Assembly: GCA_026693065.1 (NCBI GenBank)
Contig: JAPLNA010000231.1
Location: forward strand, 1 to 37,174
DNA from: Planctomycetota bacterium
GTDB lineage: Bacteria > Planctomycetota > Phycisphaerae > SM23-33
Length of the DNA: 37,174 nt
Direction: 5' to 3'
A program made the position numbers and the translations under genes. Shown here one piece after another: positions 33,493 to 37,174 of this stretch. The notes beneath the pieces are model-generated. The model was not told the origin of the DNA. It saw only the letters and a program-made list of their open reading frames with translations, and made no database searches. The stretch's first letter is position 1, and each line of letters starts with the position of its first letter.

Positions 33493-34851
33493 ATGACGCC
33501 ACGAACGCACATATTCCTGCTGGCCGGGGCGATCTGGGCCGCGACGGCGCAGGCGGCCAACGTCGACCTCGTCACGATTCCCGACCGGCAGTCGGTGCAA
33601 CTGACCATCTACAACTCCGAGGACATCACGCTCGTCAAGGAAACGCGGTTCCTGACGTTCAAGAAGGGCCTCAACCGCATGCAATTGGCCTGGACGAACA
33701 CGCTGATCGACCCGACCAGCATCGAGCTGATCCCGCTGGAACAGAAGGACAAGATCGAGGTCGTCTCGACGATCTTCCCCGGGCAGAAACCCCAGCACCT
33801 GATCTGGAACGTCAAGAGCGAGTTCGACGGGATGGCCAAGATCGAGGTCAGCTACTTCATCAGCGGGCTGACCTGGCAGATGGACTACGCCGCCGTCGCC
33901 AACCCCGACGAAACCGCCCTGCGGTTCCGCGGGTTCGTCCGGGTGGCCAACAACTCCGGCGAGGAGTTCGAGAACGCCGAGGTGCGGCTGATCGTCGGGA
34001 CGATCAACCTGGTCGAGAAGATCGCCGAGCTGGCGAGGCAGTACGGCATCCAGCCGCCCGCGCCCAAGGACGAGGCGTACGGGGAACTCAAGCGAGACGC
34101 GGTGAAGGCGTCCTTCAGCCGGGCCGCCGGGAAGGCCGGCGGCGCCGCCCCCGGGGGCGGGCCCAAGGAAATCGTCAAGGAAGGACTCAGCGAGTACTTC
34201 ATGTTCACCGTGCCCGGCACGGAGTCCATCCCCAACGGCTGGAGCAAGCGGATGCAGGCCGTCGACGCCGAGGACGTCAAGTTCGACATCGTGCATCGCG
34301 TCCGCGCGTACCAGTACGGCCCGTGGCCGGTGCGGTTCTTCATCTTCACCAACGACACCGACCACAAGCTGGGCGACAGCCCCCTGCCCGACGGGCTCGT
34401 GCGGATCTTCCGCGAGAACGCCCGCGAAGGGCTGGCCTACCTGGGCGAGCAGCAGGTGCACTACGTGCCCATCAAAGCCAAGGCCGAGATCAACCTCGGG
34501 CCCGACCGCCTGGTGGTGTACGAGAAGCGAATGCTCGCCGCCCGCCGGCTGGATTTCCACTTCCGCCGCGACCTCCAGGGCCGCGAGTGGGTGGACGGCT
34601 GGAACGAGGAGCAGAGCTGGAACGACGAGATCCGCAACTACACGGGCAAGCCGCTGTCGCTGGAATTGCGGCTGCAATACGAGGGCGACGCGACGTTCGC
34701 CTCGGAGGCCGCCACGACGGTCTTCGACCTCAAGACGGTGGAAACGAAGCTGCTCGTCGCCCCGGGCCAGACGCGTGCCTACCCCTACTCGGTAACCTTC
34801 CGCAACGGCGTCAACGCCGCCCAGACCCGCGTGAAGCTCGCGGGCCAGTGA
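33493..34851 (+). CDS. Exported DUF4139-like protein C (tandem copy of B)
   Basis: A 452-residue tandem paralogue of protein B, starting four bases after its stop. The signal peptide is MTPRTHIFLLAGAIWAATAQA. The stretch from about 33609 to 33665 is identical or almost identical in DNA to 32233-32289, as are the NDTDHKLG and DGWNEEQSWND regions. Differences gather in the signal peptide and the linker after GTINLVEK, where C has an Ala/Gly-rich segment (SRAAGKAGGAAPGGG). Retention of the core with a changing linker suggests recent duplication with gene conversion or selection on the core. The last gene of the cluster, it converges on the hicB-like gene. Confidence 0.88.
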   Translation: MTPRTHIFLLAGAIWAATAQAANVDLVTIPDRQSVQLTIYNSEDITLVKETRFLTFKKGLNRMQLAWTNTLIDPTSIELIPLEQKDKIEVVSTIFPGQKPQHLIWNVKSEFDGMAKIEVSYFISGLTWQMDYAAVANPDETALRFRGFVRVANNSGEEFENAEVRLIVGTINLVEKIAELARQYGIQPPAPKDEAYGELKRDAVKASFSRAAGKAGGAAPGGGPKEIVKEGLSEYFMFTVPGTESIPNGWSKRMQAVDAEDVKFDIVHRVRAYQYGPWPVRFFIFTNDTDHKLGDSPLPDGLVRIFRENAREGLAYLGEQQVHYVPIKAKAEINLGPDRLVVYEKRMLAARRLDFHFRRDLQGREWVDGWNEEQSWNDEIRNYTGKPLSLELRLQYEGDATFASEAATTVFDLKTVETKLLVAPGQTRAYPYSVTFRNGVNAAQTRVKLAGQ

Positions 34852-34893
34852 GGGCCGGTCAGCGGCAAAGGAGTTCCTGGAATCAGGCACGGC

Positions 34894-35106
34894 TCACAGT
34901 TCGACCTCGACGACCTCCTCCGTAATGGAAGGCGGGATCGGCTCGCCGTGTTTGCGTAGAGAGGCGATGTGCCCCTGGATGGCATCAAGGATATTCGCCC
35001 TCGCCTCCGTTCGCGTGTCCCCCTGGGAGACACACCCGGGCAGAGCCGGACACCGAGCCACGAATTTGTCATCCTCGTCCTGCTCGATGATCGTCAGAAG
35101 TTTCAT
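34894..35106 (-). CDS. HicB-like antitoxin, no HicA beside it
   Basis: A 70-residue protein: MKLLTIIEQDEDDKFVARCPALPGCVSQGDTRTEA, then a helix IQGHIASLRKHGEPIPPS, which is the HicB partial RNase H fold with the AxxPxLPGCxxxGxTxxEA signature. No C-terminal DNA-binding domain is present, as in short HicB variants. The start at 35106 (ATG) follows GGAAGG and excludes a long upstream frame. HicB proteins normally neutralise the mRNA interferase HicA encoded next door, but no hicA fits in the 42 bases downstream or the 92 upstream. It is therefore a solitary antitoxin or a general HicB-family protein. Confidence 0.9.
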   Translation of the reverse strand: MKLLTIIEQDEDDKFVARCPALPGCVSQGDTRTEARANILDAIQGHIASLRKHGEPIPPSITEEVVEVEL

Positions 35107-35125
35107 GGGGGACCTTCCACATCTC

Positions 35126-35153
35126 ACCATATCCTTTGCCTGGGGGATTTCAA
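35126..35153 (-). promoter_or_regulatory. Possible sigma-70 promoter of the hicB-like gene
   Basis: On the minus strand TTGAAA is followed after 16 bases by TATGGT, whose end lies 19 bases before the start codon. Fit to the consensus is fair and position is right. It would give the hicB-like gene its own promoter, separate from the ketosynthase genes upstream. Confidence 0.35.
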
Positions 35154-35198
35154 GCAAAACGCCCGCAGCGGCAAAGGACACCGTCGCCGCGGCAAGAG

Positions 35199-36482
35199 TT
35201 ACTCGGGGCGGCGGATGATGAGGGTGTCGTTTTGGCCGCCGAAGCCCATGGAGTTGGACATGCAGACGTCGACCTTCGCCCGGCGAGGGACGTTGGGGAT
35301 GTAGTCGAGGTCGCACTCGGGGTCGGGGTTGTTCAGGTGGACGGTGGGCGGGAGGATCTGGTCGCGGATGGCCAGGATGCAGGTGATCAGTTCGGTGGCC
35401 CCGGCGGCGGCGATCAGGTGGCCCAGGGCGCTCTTGACGCTGGAGACGGGGACCTTGGGCGCCCACTCGCCGAAGACCTGCTTCATCGCGCGGGTCTCGA
35501 CGGCGTCGTTCTGCTGCGTACCCGTGCCGTGCGCGGAGATGTAGTGGATGTCTTGCGGCTGGAGGCCCGCGTCGGCGAGGGCGCATCGCATCGCGACGCC
35601 GGCGCCGTCACCGGCGGGGTCCTGGTCGGTCACGCGGTAGGCGTCAGCGCTGGAGCCGAAGCCGATGATCTCGGCGAGCACCTTGGCCCCGCGGGCCTTG
35701 GCGAAGTCGTAGTCTTCGAGGATCAGGATGCTCGAGCCCTCGCCCAGGACGAAGCCGTCCCGCGTGCGGTCGAAGGGACGGCTGGCGGCGGCGATGTCGT
35801 CGTTTCGCTGGGACAGGGCCGTCAGGCGGTTGAAGCCGGTGACGCCCAGGGGATGGATCATGCTGTGGGCGCCGCCGGATATGACGACGTCGGCCTCGCC
35901 CCGGCGGACGAGCCAGGTGGCCTCGCCCAGGGCCTGGGTGCTGGCGGCACAGGCCGTCAGGACGTTGATGGACGGGCCCCTGGCGCCGAACTGGTTGGCC
36001 AGGTGGGCGGCGACCATGTGCGACTCCTGCTCGATCTCGCGGTACATGTTGAACCGCTTCATGCCGGCGGGGGCCCAGGTGGGCATGTTGATCTCGCTGC
36101 CGGTCCAGTGGTCGACCAGGAGGGCGGCGAAGTTGTCGAAGTCAAGGCTGCCCTCGCCGCAACCGAGGTAGATGCCCATGCGGTCGCGGTCGAGGCGGGT
36201 GCAGGTTTCCAGGCCCGACTGCTTCCAGGCTTCGGTAGCCGCCCCGAGGGCGAACGTGCAGTGCCGTGCGGCATTGACGTGGTGGGCGGCGTTGTGAATG
36301 TGGTTCTCCAGCCGGTAGCCCTTGACCTGGGCGGCGAACTTCGTCGGGTAGGCGTGGGCGTCGAAAAGCTCCATGAGCGAGGCCCCGCTCTTGCCGGCCA
36401 GCAACGCCTGCCACATGCTCTCGACGTCGTGCCCGAGAGGGTTGACGCTGCCCATGCCCGTGATGACGACTCGTCTTCTCAT
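35199..36482 (-). CDS. fabF: Beta-ketoacyl-ACP synthase II-type ketosynthase
   Basis: A 427-residue condensing enzyme that joins malonyl-ACP to an acyl chain. It begins RRRVVITGMGSVNPLG; the active-site cysteine lies in TACAASTQ, the first histidine in SAHGTGTQQND, and the lysine and second histidine in SSVKSALGHLIAAAG. GFGGQND near the C-terminus is the usual glycine-rich loop. All catalytic residues are therefore in place, and length is normal. The start overlaps the stop of the upstream ketosynthase-like gene (ATGA), so they are co-translated. No ACP or ketoreductase is in view. It could serve primary fatty acid synthesis or a type II polyketide/aryl-polyene-like pathway; the paired partner favours a special pathway (inference). 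I use fabF for similarity, not proven identity. Confidence 0.9.
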   Translation of the reverse strand: MRRRVVITGMGSVNPLGHDVESMWQALLAGKSGASLMELFDAHAYPTKFAAQVKGYRLENHIHNAAHHVNAARHCTFALGAATEAWKQSGLETCTRLDRDRMGIYLGCGEGSLDFDNFAALLVDHWTGSEINMPTWAPAGMKRFNMYREIEQESHMVAAHLANQFGARGPSINVLTACAASTQALGEATWLVRRGEADVVISGGAHSMIHPLGVTGFNRLTALSQRNDDIAAASRPFDRTRDGFVLGEGSSILILEDYDFAKARGAKVLAEIIGFGSSADAYRVTDQDPAGDGAGVAMRCALADAGLQPQDIHYISAHGTGTQQNDAVETRAMKQVFGEWAPKVPVSSVKSALGHLIAAAGATELITCILAIRDQILPPTVHLNNPDPECDLDYIPNVPRRAKVDVCMSNSMGFGGQNDTLIIRRPE

Positions 36483-37174
36483 GGCTGGTATCGTTTCAGG
36501 ACGACGGCGGCGCTCTGCCCGCCGACGGTATGGGCGCCGCTGAGGGCGTAGTCAGCCTGGCAGGGCCGGCTCTGACGGAGGAACTTCAGCCGGCAGCCGT
36601 CGATGGGTTTTTGGAAGTTGACGGTGGCCGGGGCGGTCTGGTTGGCCAGGGCCAGGGCGGCCCCGATCAGCTCGATGGCGCCCGCGCCGGCGAAGGTGGA
36701 GCCGACCGCGCCGGTGACGCTCCATGCGGGGATGTTTTCGGCCCGGTTGCCCAGGGCGGTTTGCCAGGCGGCGGCCTCGAGGCGGTCTTCGGCGGGCACG
36801 CCCGTGCCGTGGGCGACAAGCAGGCCGACGGCGTCGGGGGAGAGGTTGGCATCGCGCAGGGCGCTGCGGGCGGCGCGGTCCAGCCCGCCGACGGTGGGTT
36901 CGGTCACGTGCATGCCGGCCGGGTCGCAGGCGGCGCCGGCCCCGACGATCTCAGCGTAGATCTTCGCCCCGCGGGCGACGGCTCGCTCGAGGTCTTCCAG
37001 GATCAGCAGCCCGCCGCCCTCGCCGATGACCGTGCCGGAGGCGGAGGCGTCGAAGGGGCGGCAGGCGGTGGCGGCGGATTCGTTGCCGGTGGTGCAGACT
37101 CGGCCCAGGAGTTCCTGGCGGATCATGCAGAGGGGGACGAGTTTGGTTTCGGCCCCGCCGGCGATGACGAGGTC
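36479..37174 (-). CDS. Ketosynthase-like protein lacking catalytic residues (partial, chain-length-factor-like)
   Basis: The C-terminal 230 or so residues of a second ketosynthase-fold protein; the frame is open to the window edge, so the N-terminus and active-site cysteine region are not seen. It shows AGGAETKLVP (as in xAGGxE of the family), ATACRPFDASASGTVIGEGGG, a conserved LLVAHGTGVPAEDRLEA with the first histidine, and GGQSAAVVLKRY at the end. Where active enzymes have KSxxGHxxxAAG, this one reads VTGAVGSTFAGAG, so the lysine and second histidine are lost. That pattern fits a chain-length-factor-type or otherwise inactive partner of the FabF-like protein encoded right after it. Confidence 0.82.
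   Translation of the reverse strand, partial: DLVIAGGAETKLVPLCMIRQELLGRVCTTGNESAATACRPFDASASGTVIGEGGGLLILEDLERAVARGAKIYAEIVGAGAACDPAGMHVTEPTVGGLDRAARSALRDANLSPDAVGLLVAHGTGVPAEDRLEAAAWQTALGNRAENIPAWSVTGAVGSTFAGAGAIELIGAALALANQTAPATVNFQKPIDGCRLKFLRQSRPCQADYALSGAHTVGGQSAAVVLKRYQP

Overview
The window looks like a chromosomal segment of an uncultured high-GC planctomycete, probably of the Phycisphaerae type. This is inferred from gene content: a five-domain S1 protein, a DUF4159/cyclase-fold exported protein, large FtsX-type permease operons, an ECF sigma factor paired with a coiled-coil membrane protein, and many short tandem repeats between genes. No rRNA, complete tRNA or CRISPR array is visible.

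Layout. 1-3.7 kb is housekeeping: adenosylhomocysteinase (ahcY), whose expected 5' end is frameshifted or partly deleted, then a gene-free block built of nested palindromes, then a minus-strand S1-domain protein. 3.8-5.1 kb holds a small HTH gene surrounded by heptanucleotide tandem repeats, a tRNA-minihelix-like hairpin and a long inverted repeat. 5.1-12.15 kb is an accessory defence island. It is a Type III restriction-modification system whose mod and res genes are separated by a zinc-ribbon plus nucleoside-deoxyribosyltransferase-like protein, a DUF4258/DUF2283 toxin-antitoxin-like pair and an inverted dinD. The dinD insert is bracketed by a duplicated copy of the res start.

12.3-25.7 kb is one long plus-strand operon, mostly with 4-base stop/start overlaps. 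It encodes an unrecognised protein, a PqqD-like protein, an FtsX permease (apparent frameshift, internally duplicated periplasmic part), a LolD/MacB-like ATPase, a 1940-residue lipoprotein-like protein fusing a degenerate M28-peptidase domain to an FtsX permease, an OPT-family transporter and a second LolD-like ATPase. This looks like a composite envelope transport machine that I cannot match to any named system. With the modified Type III RM island, it is the best candidate for something undescribed.

25.7-28.4 kb is a repeat-rich gap followed by a minus-strand set: ECF sigma factor, a membrane-anchored coiled-coil protein (possible anti-sigma) and a TPR-like lipoprotein. 28.4-34.9 kb carries an exported cyclase-fold/DUF4159 protein and three exported DUF4139-like proteins, two of them a recent tandem duplication. 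34.9-37.2 kb, on the minus strand, has a solitary HicB-like antitoxin, a FabF-type ketosynthase and, overlapping it, a second ketosynthase-like gene lacking part of the catalytic set, cut off by the window end.

Family names come from recognising motifs by eye. No database search or alignment was run.
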